Shown here piece by piece: positions 50,850 through 59,789 of a stretch of DNA of 64,000 bases. This stretch comes from Leisingera sp. ANG-M1 (GTDB taxonomy: Bacteria; Pseudomonadota; Alphaproteobacteria; Rhodobacterales; Rhodobacteraceae). The notes beneath the pieces were generated by a model. It was given only the letters and a program-made list of their open reading frames with translations. It was not told the DNA's origin and made no database searches. The stretch's first letter is position 1. Each line of letters opens with the position of its first letter. The stretch is taken from positions 124,001-188,000 of the forward strand of contig NZ_JWLC01000008.1 in assembly GCF_000813745.1 (NCBI RefSeq). Direction: 5' to 3'. Position numbers and translations under genes: made by a program.

Positions 50850-52448
50850 ATGACTACTGAAACCAACGAGCCTGACTCCGGCTATGAAGCCGGTCAGGAC
50901 AACATCCAGGTTATGGGCCTGGATGTGCACAACCCGGTTTTCGCCATTTCGGCGGTGACCATCGTCGCCTTTGTTTTCTTTTCCCTCGTGTTCAAGGAGC
51001 AGGCGGGCGAGTTCTTTGGCTGGCTGCGCCCGGCGCTGACCAGCAATTTCGACTGGGTCTTCATGATCTCGACCAACATCTTTGTGCTGTTTGCACTGTT
51101 CCTGGTGGTGACGCCTTACGGCTCGATCCGCCTGGGCGGCGACAATGCGCGTCCGGACTATTCCTATGCCGGCTGGTTTGCGATGCTGTTCGCCGCCGGC
51201 ATGGGTATCGGCCTGGTGTTCTGGGGTGTGGCCGAGCCGATCTCGCACTTCGGCTCCGCGCTGGGCGGCACTACCGTTGGCGAAGACGGTGTGCGCACCG
51301 ACTGGGCGCCGCTGGGTGCCGCTGCAGGCGATGAAGCTGCCGCGCAGAAGCTGTCCATGGCCGCGACCATCTTCCACTGGGGTCTGCACCCCTGGGCGAT
51401 CTATGCGGTAGTAGCGCTGGCGCTGGCCTTCTTCTCCTTCAACCGCGGCTTGCCGCTGACCATGCGTTCGGTGTTCTACCCGCTGTTCGGCAATGCCACC
51501 TGGGGTGTGCTGGGCCATATCATCGACGTGCTGGCAGTCTTTGCCACCATCTTTGGCCTGGCAACCTCGCTGGGTCTGGGCGCAACGCAGGCGCTGGCTG
51601 GCCTGAACTATCTGTTCGATGTGCCGATCACCGACGGCATGAAGGTGTTCCTGATCGTAGCGATCACCCTGTTTGCGCTGATCTCGGTTGTTGCAGGGCT
51701 GGAAAAGGGCGTGAAGCGCCTGTCCGAGGCCAACATGATCCTGGCCGCAGCGCTGCTGCTCTTGGTGCTGATCGTCGGCCCGACCGTGGCCATCCTGACC
51801 GGCTTCTTCACCAGCCTGGTGGACTACGCCGTGTTCCTGCCGGAGCTCTCCAACTGGGTGGGCCGTGAGGACACCAACTTCATGCAGGGCTGGACCACCT
51901 TCTACTGGGCCTGGTGGATTTCCTGGTCGCCGTTTGTGGGCATGTTCATCGCTCGCATCTCCCGCGGCCGCACCGTGCGCGAGTTCGTGGTCTGCGTGCT
52001 GCTGATCCCGACCGTGGTCGGCGCCCTGTGGATGAGCGTCTTTGGCGGCGCCGCGCTCGACATGGTCGCTGGCGACGGCGGCCAGGCGCTGAAGGATGCC
52101 GCACTCGAGCTGAAGATGTTCAAGATGTTCGAAAGCTTCCCGCTGACCGGCATCCTGTCATTCGTCGGCATCATCCTGGTGGTGGTCTTCTTTGTGACCT
52201 CCTCGGACTCCGGCTCGCTGGTGATCGACACCATCACCGCAGGCGGCAAGACCAACGCGCCGACCAAACAGCGCGTGTTCTGGTGTGTGCTGGAAGGCGC
52301 TATCGCAATTGTGCTGCTGTTGGGCGGCGGGCTTGGCGCGCTGCAGGCGGCAGCAATCGCCACCGGCTTCCCCTTTGCCATCGTGCTGGTGCTGATGTGC
52401 GTCTCGGTCTTCATCGGCCTGGCCGGTGAAAAGCGCCGCCGCAAGTAA
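50850..52448 (+). CDS. BCCT family betaine/choline/DMSP transporter
   Basis: A 532-residue, 12-helix transporter. The BCCT signature FYWAWWISWSPFVGMFIARISRGRT lies near residue 350, with MGIGLVFWGVAEPISHFG near 120 forming the substrate region. Such carriers import glycine betaine, choline, carnitine or DMSP with sodium or protons. The cytoplasmic tail is short, so osmotic gating like that of BetP is less likely. GGGGAG precedes the start at 50850; the longer frame is unsupported. Its place beside dmdA-acuI and ectC makes DMSP or betaine the likely cargo (inference). Confidence 0.88.
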   Translation: MTTETNEPDSGYEAGQDNIQVMGLDVHNPVFAISAVTIVAFVFFSLVFKEQAGEFFGWLRPALTSNFDWVFMISTNIFVLFALFLVVTPYGSIRLGGDNARPDYSYAGWFAMLFAAGMGIGLVFWGVAEPISHFGSALGGTTVGEDGVRTDWAPLGAAAGDEAAAQKLSMAATIFHWGLHPWAIYAVVALALAFFSFNRGLPLTMRSVFYPLFGNATWGVLGHIIDVLAVFATIFGLATSLGLGATQALAGLNYLFDVPITDGMKVFLIVAITLFALISVVAGLEKGVKRLSEANMILAAALLLLVLIVGPTVAILTGFFTSLVDYAVFLPELSNWVGREDTNFMQGWTTFYWAWWISWSPFVGMFIARISRGRTVREFVVCVLLIPTVVGALWMSVFGGAALDMVAGDGGQALKDAALELKMFKMFESFPLTGILSFVGIILVVVFFVTSSDSGSLVIDTITAGGKTNAPTKQRVFWCVLEGAIAIVLLLGGGLGALQAAAIATGFPFAIVLVLMCVSVFIGLAGEKRRRK

Positions 52449-52471
52449 GCGGACAGCAATATGCCTAAGAG

Positions 52472-52501
52472 AAGGCCCCGGGATGATCCCCGGGGCCTTT
52501 T
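52472..52501. terminator. Terminator after the BCCT gene
   Basis: AAGGCCCCGGG and CCCGGGGCCTT form an 11-pair stem, followed by TTTT. It lies between the BCCT gene and the convergent VOC gene and can serve both. Confidence 0.88.
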
Positions 52502-52506
52502 CCGTA

Positions 52507-52887
52507 TCAGTCGTGGTATTTGAAGAACCCCAGCGAGTTGCCGTCCGGATCCAGTGCGTAGAAGAAATGCCCGGGCGGGATCTCAATGACTTCTGACACC
52601 ACCTTGCCGCCTGCATCCGTCACCCGATTCATCACATCGTCCAGCTCGCCCTCGGCGGTCAGATGCAAGGTCGGGCCGCGCCCGTCGCCTGCCGGCTTGC
52701 CGGGGTAGAGATGCAGCGCAATGCCGGTCTTCTCATCTGCGGGCTTGAACATTGCCATCGGGTTGGGGCCATTGGTGTCGATGCTTAGATCCGCACCGGT
52801 CACCTTGGAATAAAACCTCACCGCGGCGTCCATATCGCTGACTGGCAGCTCTGCCCAGACCAGGAAATCCTTGGGAATAAAGGCCAT
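52507..52887 (-). CDS. VOC (glyoxalase/bleomycin-resistance) family protein
   Basis: A 126-residue small VOC protein: FLVWAELPVSDMDAAVRFYSKVTGAD at the start, LHLTAEGELDDVMNRVTDAGGKVVSE in the middle and YALDPDGNSLGFFKYHD at the end. There are two beta-alpha-beta modules, so it should act as a dimer. Ligand positions include His in PTLHLTAE, but the C-terminal Glu is Gly-Phe, so a complete metal site is doubtful. The function cannot be named. Confidence 0.8.
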   Translation of the reverse strand: MAFIPKDFLVWAELPVSDMDAAVRFYSKVTGADLSIDTNGPNPMAMFKPADEKTGIALHLYPGKPAGDGRGPTLHLTAEGELDDVMNRVTDAGGKVVSEVIEIPPGHFFYALDPDGNSLGFFKYHD

Positions 52888-53100
52888 AACAAATCCTCCG
52901 TGTTTGCCTGGCATAAGGATGACAGACAGTCCTGCCAGTTTCTGTCATCAGCCGGCAGGTCTGAGGCAATACTCATCCGCCGTGATTTCCGGCTTGCAGG
53001 GGCGCGCGCGATCCCGCAATCCTTATGCGGGAGCGCGGCCCGGCGGGAGTGCCTGCCAGGCCCCCCGGAGAAGGGCTGCGATTGAGGAGAGACAGACCCC

Positions 53101-54324
53101 ATGACCGCATTGGATATTGATTTCGTCCGGGCACAGTTCCCGGCCTTTGCCGAACCCAGCCTCGAAGGCCAGGCTTTCTTTGAAAACGCTGGCGGTTCCT
53201 ACACCTGCCAGCAAGTGATCGGCCGCCTCACGCGCTTTTATACCCAGCGGAAGGTGCAGCCCTATGCGCCTTATGAGGCCTCCCGTCTGGGGGGCGCCGA
53301 GATGGATGAGGCCCGTGCTCGTCTGGCTGCTCTCATGGGCGTAGCTGCCGAAGAGCTCAGCTTCGGCCCCTCGACCACCCAGAATACCTATGTGCTGGCC
53401 CAGGCCTTCCGCAAATTCATGAAGCCGGGCGAAGCCATCATCGTCACAAACCAGGACCACGAAGCCAACACCGGTCCGTGGCGGCGCTTGGCGGAAGAGG
53501 GGATCGAGATCCGCGAGTGGCAGCTTGACCCGCAAACCGGCCATCTGGACCCGGCTCAACTGGAAAATCTGCTCGACGAAGATGTGCGCCTGGTCTGCTT
53601 TCCGCATTGCTCCAACTTCGTGGGCGAGATCAACCCGGTCTCGGAAATCACCGCGCTGGCCCACGCCGCCGGAGCATTTGTCTGTGTCGACGGCGTCTCA
53701 TACGCGCCCCACGGCCTGCCCAATGTCGAGGAACTGGGGGCGGACATCTACCTGTTCTCCTCTTACAAAACCTATGGGCCGCATCAGGGCGTCATGGTGA
53801 TCCGCAAGGCGCTGGGCGAACTGCTGCCGAACCAAGCGCATTATTTCAACGAGGGCACCCTCTACAAACGCTTCACCCCGGCAGGCCCCGACCATGCCCA
53901 AGTGGCGGCCTCTGCCGGCATGGCGGATTACTTCGAGGCGCTGGCGGCACATCACGGCCACGGCGGCAGCCCCGCGGAAACAGGGGCCTTTGTCCACGAC
54001 CTGATGCGCGCCCATGAAATCAAGCTGCTGCAGCCGCTGCTCGACGCGGTGAAGGACCGCAATGATGTCCGCCTGCTGGGGCCTTCCACCGCAGAAACCC
54101 GTGCACCCACCGTTGCTGTTGCCTTGAACAAACCAGCCGAGCCAGTGGCCGCAGCCCTGTCAGAACATGGCATCATGGCAGGCGGCGGTGATTTCTATGC
54201 CGTGCGTGCCCTGCAGGCGATGGGCGTTGATCCAAACGAGGGCGTGCTGCGTATGAGCTTCACCCACTACACGTCCGAGGCTGAGGTTGCCAAACTGATC
54301 GAGGCTCTGGACCACGTTCTGTAA
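53101..54324 (+). CDS. Class V aminotransferase / cysteine desulfurase-like protein
   Basis: A 407-residue PLP enzyme of fold type I. The PLP-lysine is in FSSYKTYGPHQGVM near residue 225; Asp and His near 198-204 (CVDGVSYAPHG) hold the ring; FENAGGSYTCQQV near 27 and GPSTTQNTYVLAQ near 90 are the phosphate-binding regions. It matches the cysteine desulfurase-like branch. No catalytic cysteine loop is evident, so desulfurase activity is unproven. It begins a rightward set followed closely by phrB and cfa. Confidence 0.85.
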   Translation: MTALDIDFVRAQFPAFAEPSLEGQAFFENAGGSYTCQQVIGRLTRFYTQRKVQPYAPYEASRLGGAEMDEARARLAALMGVAAEELSFGPSTTQNTYVLAQAFRKFMKPGEAIIVTNQDHEANTGPWRRLAEEGIEIREWQLDPQTGHLDPAQLENLLDEDVRLVCFPHCSNFVGEINPVSEITALAHAAGAFVCVDGVSYAPHGLPNVEELGADIYLFSSYKTYGPHQGVMVIRKALGELLPNQAHYFNEGTLYKRFTPAGPDHAQVAASAGMADYFEALAAHHGHGGSPAETGAFVHDLMRAHEIKLLQPLLDAVKDRNDVRLLGPSTAETRAPTVAVALNKPAEPVAAALSEHGIMAGGGDFYAVRALQAMGVDPNEGVLRMSFTHYTSEAEVAKLIEALDHVL

Positions 54325-54341
54325 CAGCTCAGGAGCCCTGC

Positions 54342-55766
54342 ATGAGCAACCGTCCTTTGGTGATCTGGTGGATCCGGCGGGATCTCCGCCTGGCTGACAA
54401 TCCCGCTTTGACGGCTGCTCTTGCAAACGGCGCGGCAGTCCTGCCTGTCTACATACTGGACGCGCAGGACGAGGCGCTGGGCGCCGCCCCCAAGTTCCGC
54501 CTTGGTCTGGGGCTGGAGCATTTCGGACGGGAACTGGCCAAGGCCGGCTCCCGCCTGATCCTGCGCCGGGGCAACGCGCTGGACCAGCTGCGCCAGCTGG
54601 TTTCGGAAACCGGGGCAGGAGCCGTGTACTGGTCGCGGCTCTATGATCCCGCGGCCATCAAACGGGATGCTGAGGTAAAACGGCAGCTTAAAGAGCAAGG
54701 CACCGAAGCCCGCTCCTTTGGCGGGCGGCTGCTGTTCGAACCCTGGACGGTTGAGACCAAGGCCGGTGGTATGTTCAAGGTTTTCACCCCGTTCTGGAAA
54801 TCCGTTCGGACCCGCGCGGTGGACGGCTTGCTGCCCGCACCCGCCGTTCTGCCGGCACCGCAAAGCTGGCCCGCCGGCGACGATCTGGCGGCCTGGCAGA
54901 TGAGCGCCGCCATGCGCCGCGGCGCTGACGTGGTTGCACGCCACTGCCGCGTCGGCGAGGCGGCGGCGCAGGACCGGCTGGACACCTTTCTGGACAAAGC
55001 CGTCGCTGCTTACAAAGACCGGCGCGACTTTCCGGGCGAAGACGCCACCTCCGGCCTGTCGGAAAACCTCGCCTGGGGCGAAATCAGCCCGCACCGTATG
55101 TGGCACCTCGGACGCACCGCGATGGAGCGCAGCAGCCAGGGAGCCGAGACTTTCCTGAAGGAAGTTACCTGGCGCGAGTTTGCCTATCACCTGATGTACC
55201 ATTCGCCGCAGATCCTGACCCAGAACTGGCGCCCGGAATGGGAGGTGTTCCCCTGGCATGAGGCCGAAACTCCGGACCTGCAGGGCTGGCAGCGCGGTCA
55301 GACCGGTTATGACTTCATCGACGCGGCCATGCGCGAGCTGTTTGTCACAGGCAAGATGCACAACCGGGCCCGGATGATTGCTGCAAGTTTCCTCACCAAG
55401 CATCTGATGATGCATTGGAAATTGGGCATGGAATGGTTTTCTGAAACGCTGGTGGATTGGGATCCGGCCTCCAACGCCATGGGCTGGCAGTGGGTGGCGG
55501 GCTCCGGCCCCGATGCGGCGCCTTTTTTCCGCATCTTCAACCCCTCGGGCCAGTTGGAGAAATTCGATCCCTCCGGCCTATACACCCGCCGCTGGATAGC
55601 CGAGGGGCAAGGCAGGCCGCCGCAGACCGCACTGGACTTTTTCGAGGCCGCGCCGCTGTCCTGGAACCTTGCTCCGGAAATGCCCCGCGCCGCGCCCATG
55701 ATCCCTCTGCAGGCGGGCCGGGAACGCGCGCTCACGGCTTATCACGAATTGCGCCAAAACCGCTAA
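54342..55766 (+). CDS. phrB: Deoxyribodipyrimidine photolyase
   Basis: A 474-residue class I CPD photolyase. The N-terminal antenna domain starts LVIWWIRRDLRLADNPAL. The FAD-binding domain carries FLKEVTWREFAYHLMYH, GYDFIDAAMRELFVTGKMHNRARMI and DWDPASNAMGWQWVAGSGPDAAPFFRIFNP, all diagnostic. It uses blue light to split pyrimidine dimers. It follows the aminotransferase gene by 17 bases and precedes the cyclopropane-fatty-acid synthase gene, a stress-type grouping. Confidence 0.95.
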   Translation: MSNRPLVIWWIRRDLRLADNPALTAALANGAAVLPVYILDAQDEALGAAPKFRLGLGLEHFGRELAKAGSRLILRRGNALDQLRQLVSETGAGAVYWSRLYDPAAIKRDAEVKRQLKEQGTEARSFGGRLLFEPWTVETKAGGMFKVFTPFWKSVRTRAVDGLLPAPAVLPAPQSWPAGDDLAAWQMSAAMRRGADVVARHCRVGEAAAQDRLDTFLDKAVAAYKDRRDFPGEDATSGLSENLAWGEISPHRMWHLGRTAMERSSQGAETFLKEVTWREFAYHLMYHSPQILTQNWRPEWEVFPWHEAETPDLQGWQRGQTGYDFIDAAMRELFVTGKMHNRARMIAASFLTKHLMMHWKLGMEWFSETLVDWDPASNAMGWQWVAGSGPDAAPFFRIFNPSGQLEKFDPSGLYTRRWIAEGQGRPPQTALDFFEAAPLSWNLAPEMPRAAPMIPLQAGRERALTAYHELRQNR

Positions 55767-55835
55767 CACACAGTTTTCTTGCCAGAAAGCACCCTCCGCC
55801 CTAGCATTTTCCCTATAGTGCTGAGGAGGAAGGGA

Positions 55836-57041
55836 ATGATCTTCACGGATACCGAAGGCCAGAAAAACCTGCCGCGCTACTTTGCGCCGGTGTTCGAACA
55901 GGTCTGCCGGATGGAGACCGGCCAGCTGGATATCCACCTGCCGGACGGCCGCATCTTCCGCGCCAAGGGCAGCAACTCCGGTCCGGCCGCCGATCTGCAC
56001 ATTCACAATCCGGACTGCTTCTCCCGTCTGATCCGCGAAGGTGAACTGGGGTTTTCCGACGCCTATCTCGAAGGCTGGTGGAGCACCTCCGACCTGCAGG
56101 CCTTCATGGACCTGGTGCATATGGGCGCCGAGACGGTTTACGATGACTTCCGCGGCCAGGCACTGCTACGCGCTTATGAACGCCTCCGTTTCTGGCTGCA
56201 CCGCAACCACCGCCGCCAGGCCAGGAAAAACATCTCCTACCACTACGACCTGGGCAATGAGTTCTACAGCCTGTGGCTGGATGACACGATGACCTATTCC
56301 AGCGCCCTTTTCCGCAGCGGTCAGGACAGCCTCGAGAAAGCGCAGACCGCCAAATACGCCTCGCTGGTAGATCAGATGGGGGTGAAGCCCGGCGATCACG
56401 TGCTGGAAATCGGCTGCGGCTGGGGCGGCTTTGCCGAATATGCCGCCAAGGAGCGGGGCCTGCGGGTTACCGGCCTGACAATTAGTAAAGAACAGCTTAA
56501 CTTCGCCCGACGCCGCATTGAAAAGGCTGGACTTTCCGGTCAGGTCGATCTGCGCATGCAGGACTACCGCGACTGCAAGGGCCAGTTCGACGGCATCGCC
56601 TCGATCGAGATGTTTGAGGCCGTGGGGCAGAAATACTGGCCTGCCTATTTCAACACCATCCGCAAGCGGCTGAAGCCCGGGGGCAAGGCCACGCTGCAGA
56701 TCATCACCGTCGCCGACCGGCGCTGGGAATTCTACCGCAAAGGTGTCGACTTCATCCAAAAACACATTTTCCCCGGCGGCATGCTGCCGTCGCCGAAAAT
56801 CCTTCGTGAACAGGTCGAGAAGGCCGGTCTTGGCGTGGTGCGCTCAATCGAATTCGGCGACAGTTACGACCAGACGCTCAGGCGCTGGCATGAGACCTTC
56901 AATGCCCGCTGGGGGCAGATTTCGCGCATGGGCTTTGACGAGCGTTTCCACAAGATGTGGAACTTTTACCTCACTTCCTGTGCGGCCGCCTTTAAGACTG
57001 GCAATTGCGATGTGACGCAGATTACAGTTGCTCATCGCTGA
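55836..57041 (+). CDS. cfa: Cyclopropane-fatty-acid-phospholipid synthase family protein
   Basis: A 401-residue SAM-dependent lipid methyltransferase. ISYHYDLGNEFYSLWLDDTMTYSSALF near 140, the SAM loop VLEIGCGWGGFAEYAA near 190, and IFPGGMLPSP with the acidic catalytic region (SIEMFEAVGQKYW) match the family. It adds a methylene to unsaturated membrane acyl chains. The start MIFTDTEGQ at 55836 has GAGGAAGG upstream; the longer frame is unsupported. Confidence 0.92.
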   Translation: MIFTDTEGQKNLPRYFAPVFEQVCRMETGQLDIHLPDGRIFRAKGSNSGPAADLHIHNPDCFSRLIREGELGFSDAYLEGWWSTSDLQAFMDLVHMGAETVYDDFRGQALLRAYERLRFWLHRNHRRQARKNISYHYDLGNEFYSLWLDDTMTYSSALFRSGQDSLEKAQTAKYASLVDQMGVKPGDHVLEIGCGWGGFAEYAAKERGLRVTGLTISKEQLNFARRRIEKAGLSGQVDLRMQDYRDCKGQFDGIASIEMFEAVGQKYWPAYFNTIRKRLKPGGKATLQIITVADRRWEFYRKGVDFIQKHIFPGGMLPSPKILREQVEKAGLGVVRSIEFGDSYDQTLRRWHETFNARWGQISRMGFDERFHKMWNFYLTSCAAAFKTGNCDVTQITVAHR

Positions 57042-57071
57042 TTGAAACTGCCCGCACGGATCTGACCCGAC

Positions 57072-57512
57072 ATGCCCACCGGAGCCCGCTTGACCGCCGC
57101 CATATCTCTTGGGCTGGTGGCGTTTATTGTCTCCTTTCTGGTGATGCCGCTGATGCCTGAGGGCACGGATTTCGGTTATTTTGTGCATATCAACGTGGTT
57201 CTGGGCGCGTTGAGCGGCTGGATTTTCATGGGCCGCCGGGCCGGACGCGGGCTGGTGCCTGCGATCAACAACGGCCTAACCGGAATGGCCGTCATGGTGA
57301 TGTGGGCGCTGTTCATCCAGGGCGCCTGGGAAATGTTCCGCCTCGCCATGCGCCACCGTTATGACGGCCCGTTCGAGGCTCTGTCGGCGATCTTTGTCAT
57401 TGCACTGGAATATTTCTTTGTTATCGCTGTGCCGACAGTGCTGGTGCCGCTGGTGATCGGTGGTGTTCTATCCGGGCTCGCGACCGAAAACGCCTCCCGC
57501 CGCTGGCGCTGA
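57072..57512 (+). CDS. trgA: TrgA family membrane protein
   Basis: A 146-residue membrane protein with four predicted helices and the pattern of TrgA, found at the tellurite resistance locus of Rhodobacter sphaeroides. INVVLGALSGWIFMGRRAGRG and NNGLTGMAVMVMWALFIQGAWEM are typical. Its mechanism is unknown. The order trgA, trgB, cysK matches that locus and supports the name. Confidence 0.82.
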   Translation: MPTGARLTAAISLGLVAFIVSFLVMPLMPEGTDFGYFVHINVVLGALSGWIFMGRRAGRGLVPAINNGLTGMAVMVMWALFIQGAWEMFRLAMRHRYDGPFEALSAIFVIALEYFFVIAVPTVLVPLVIGGVLSGLATENASRRWR

Positions 57513-57541
57513 AAACATTCTTTAACAACAGGTTATCACCC

Positions 57542-58666
57542 GTGGCTGATCTCTTTTTCTTTGGCACGCTGCGCCATCGCCCTTTGCTGGAACTGGTATT
57601 GGGCCGCAGCGGGGATGCGCTGAATGCATATGACGCGAAACTGCCGGGCCACGGTGTGTACCAAGTCGTGGATCAGCCCTTTCCCGCCATCGAAGAGCGT
57701 GAGGGCGCCACTGCGGACGGCCTGCTGGTGCAGGGGCTGTCCGAAGCGGATCTGGATGCGCTCAACTTTTACGAAGGCGGTTTTGGCTACACGTTGAAAC
57801 CGGTGCCGGTCCAGCTGCAAGACGGCGGAACCGCCACCGCCGAGGTTTACTTTCCGGAACCGGGGCTTTGGGAAACCGCCGAACCTTGGGATCTCGAGGC
57901 TTGGATCCGGCAATGGGGCGCGCTGTCACTGCGCGCCGCCGAAGAGGTGATGGCCCACCATGGCCGTTTGACAGCTGAGCAGGTTGCACAGTCCTTTCCT
58001 GCGATCCGCCGCCGCGCCGCCTCCTGGCTGGAAGGGCAGGCACGCCCGGAGGACCCGGAACATGATCTGTCCAAAGACGTGGTCGTTCACAGCCACACCC
58101 GCGCCTACCTGAACTTTTTTGCCATGGAAGAGATGGACTTGCAGTTCCGCCGTTACGACGGCTCGATGAGCCCGGTGGTGAACCGCGGCGCGGCAATGGC
58201 GGCTCATGCAGCCGTTGTGCTGCCCTATGATCCGGTCCGGGACCAGGTGCTGCTGGTGGAGCAGTTCCGCGCCCCGGTCTTTATGGCAGGCGACACCCGC
58301 CCTTGGATGTGGGAACCAGTGGCAGGGCTGGTCGACCCCGGCGAAACACCGGAGGAAACCGCAATCCGCGAGGCCGAGGAAGAAGCAGGCGTCAGCGTTC
58401 TGCGGCTTGAGCCGGTGGCGCAGGTCTATCCCTCCAGCGGTTCCCTGACCGAATTTGTGCATGTTTTCATCGGTGTGTCCGATCTTTCTGACATCAATGG
58501 CGGCGGCGGGCTGGCCGGCGAAGGCGAAGATATCCGCAGCAGGATCCTCAGCTATGATGAGCTGATGAAAGGCGTGGATGCGCAGATCTATCAGGACATG
58601 CCGCTGGTCACCGCTGCGCTGTGGCTGGCACGGCACCGCGGACGTCTGCGGCACAAGGGATATTGA
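57542..58666 (+). CDS. trgB: TrgB: gamma-glutamylcyclotransferase-like plus NUDIX fusion
   Basis: A 374-residue fusion protein. Residues 1-110 match the GGCT/AIG2-like fold (LFFFGTLRHRPLLELVLG, then DALNFYEGGFGYTLKPV). Residues 180-374 are a NUDIX hydrolase of the ADP-ribose pyrophosphatase kind, with the full box GLVDPGETPEETAIREAEEEAG near 263-284 and ESMD-like AVVLPYDPVRDQVLLVEQFR before it. It starts with GTG; no ATG lies near the conserved N-terminus. The two domains suggest joint handling of gamma-glutamyl and nucleotide-sugar products in redox stress. It is followed by cysK. Confidence 0.87.
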   Translation: MADLFFFGTLRHRPLLELVLGRSGDALNAYDAKLPGHGVYQVVDQPFPAIEEREGATADGLLVQGLSEADLDALNFYEGGFGYTLKPVPVQLQDGGTATAEVYFPEPGLWETAEPWDLEAWIRQWGALSLRAAEEVMAHHGRLTAEQVAQSFPAIRRRAASWLEGQARPEDPEHDLSKDVVVHSHTRAYLNFFAMEEMDLQFRRYDGSMSPVVNRGAAMAAHAAVVLPYDPVRDQVLLVEQFRAPVFMAGDTRPWMWEPVAGLVDPGETPEETAIREAEEEAGVSVLRLEPVAQVYPSSGSLTEFVHVFIGVSDLSDINGGGGLAGEGEDIRSRILSYDELMKGVDAQIYQDMPLVTAALWLARHRGRLRHKGY

Positions 58667-58754
58667 GGATTTTGACGCAGGGGCTGCGCGCTTCCCGCCT
58701 TGTGATCACCGGACCGCTTGGATACACCTTGGGGGAACGATCGAAAGGGATACC

Positions 58755-59789
58755 ATGCGCATTGCACGCGATCTGGCTGATGCCATCGGCCACACTCCTC
58801 TTATCCGCCTGAACCGTGTCAGCGAAGAGACCGGCTGCGAGATCCTGGGCAAGGCGGAGTTCATGAACCCGGGCCAGTCGGTCAAGGACCGTGCGGCGCT
58901 GTACATCATCAAGGATGCCATCGCCCGCGGCGAGCTGAAGCCGGGCGGCACCATTGTTGAAGGCACCGCCGGCAACACCGGCATCGGCCTGGCGCTGGTC
59001 GGCGCTTCGATGGGTTTCAAGACGGTGATCGTGATCCCGGAAACCCAGTCGGAAGAAAAGAAGGACATGCTGCGTCTGGCGGGCGCCCAGCTGGTCCAGG
59101 TTCCGGCGGCCCCGTACAAGAACCCCAACAACTATGTGCGCTATTCCCAGCGCCTGGCCGAACAGCTGGCCAAGACCGAGCCGAACGGCGCCATCTGGGC
59201 CAACCAGTTCGACAATACCGCCAACCGCCAGGCCCATGTGGAAACCACCGGCCCCGAAATCTGGGAGCAGACCGGCGGCAAGGTGGACGGCTTCGTCTGC
59301 GCCGTGGGCTCCGGCGGCACCCTGGCGGGCGTCGCTGACGCGCTGCAGCCCAAAGGCGTGAAAATCGGCCTCGCCGATCCGCTCGGCGCCGCGCTCTACT
59401 CTTATTACACCACCGGCGAGCTGGCCTCCGAGGGCAGCTCGATCACCGAGGGCATCGGCCAGGGCCGGATCACCAAGAACCTGGAAGGCTTCACGCCTGA
59501 TTTCAGCTACCAGGTGCCGGACGCCGAAGCGGTTCCTTACGTATTTGACCTGCTGCATGAGGAAGGCCTGGTGCTGGGCGGCTCCTCTGCCATCAATATT
59601 GCAGGCGCAGTGCGCATGGCCAAGGACATGGGCCCGGGCAACACCATTGTCACCGTTCTGTGCGACTATGGCACCCGCTACCAGTCCAAGCTGTTCAACC
59701 CGGACTTCCTGCGGGAGAAGAACCTGCCGGTGCCGGAGTGGATGACCCATACGCCCGCGTCGATCCCCGGCGTTTTTGAGGACGTATGA
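58755..59789 (+). CDS. cysK: Cysteine synthase A
   Basis: A 344-residue O-acetylserine sulfhydrylase. The PLP-lysine is in NPGQSVKDRAALYII near residue 43; GTAGNTGIGLALVGASMGF near 78 is the substrate loop; VGSGGTLAGVADAL near 190 binds the PLP phosphate. It makes cysteine from O-acetylserine and sulfide. AAAGGG precedes ATG 58755. cysK at the trg locus has been linked to tellurite resistance. Its stop overlaps the next gene (ATGA). Confidence 0.93.
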   Translation: MRIARDLADAIGHTPLIRLNRVSEETGCEILGKAEFMNPGQSVKDRAALYIIKDAIARGELKPGGTIVEGTAGNTGIGLALVGASMGFKTVIVIPETQSEEKKDMLRLAGAQLVQVPAAPYKNPNNYVRYSQRLAEQLAKTEPNGAIWANQFDNTANRQAHVETTGPEIWEQTGGKVDGFVCAVGSGGTLAGVADALQPKGVKIGLADPLGAALYSYYTTGELASEGSSITEGIGQGRITKNLEGFTPDFSYQVPDAEAVPYVFDLLHEEGLVLGGSSAINIAGAVRMAKDMGPGNTIVTVLCDYGTRYQSKLFNPDFLREKNLPVPEWMTHTPASIPGVFEDV

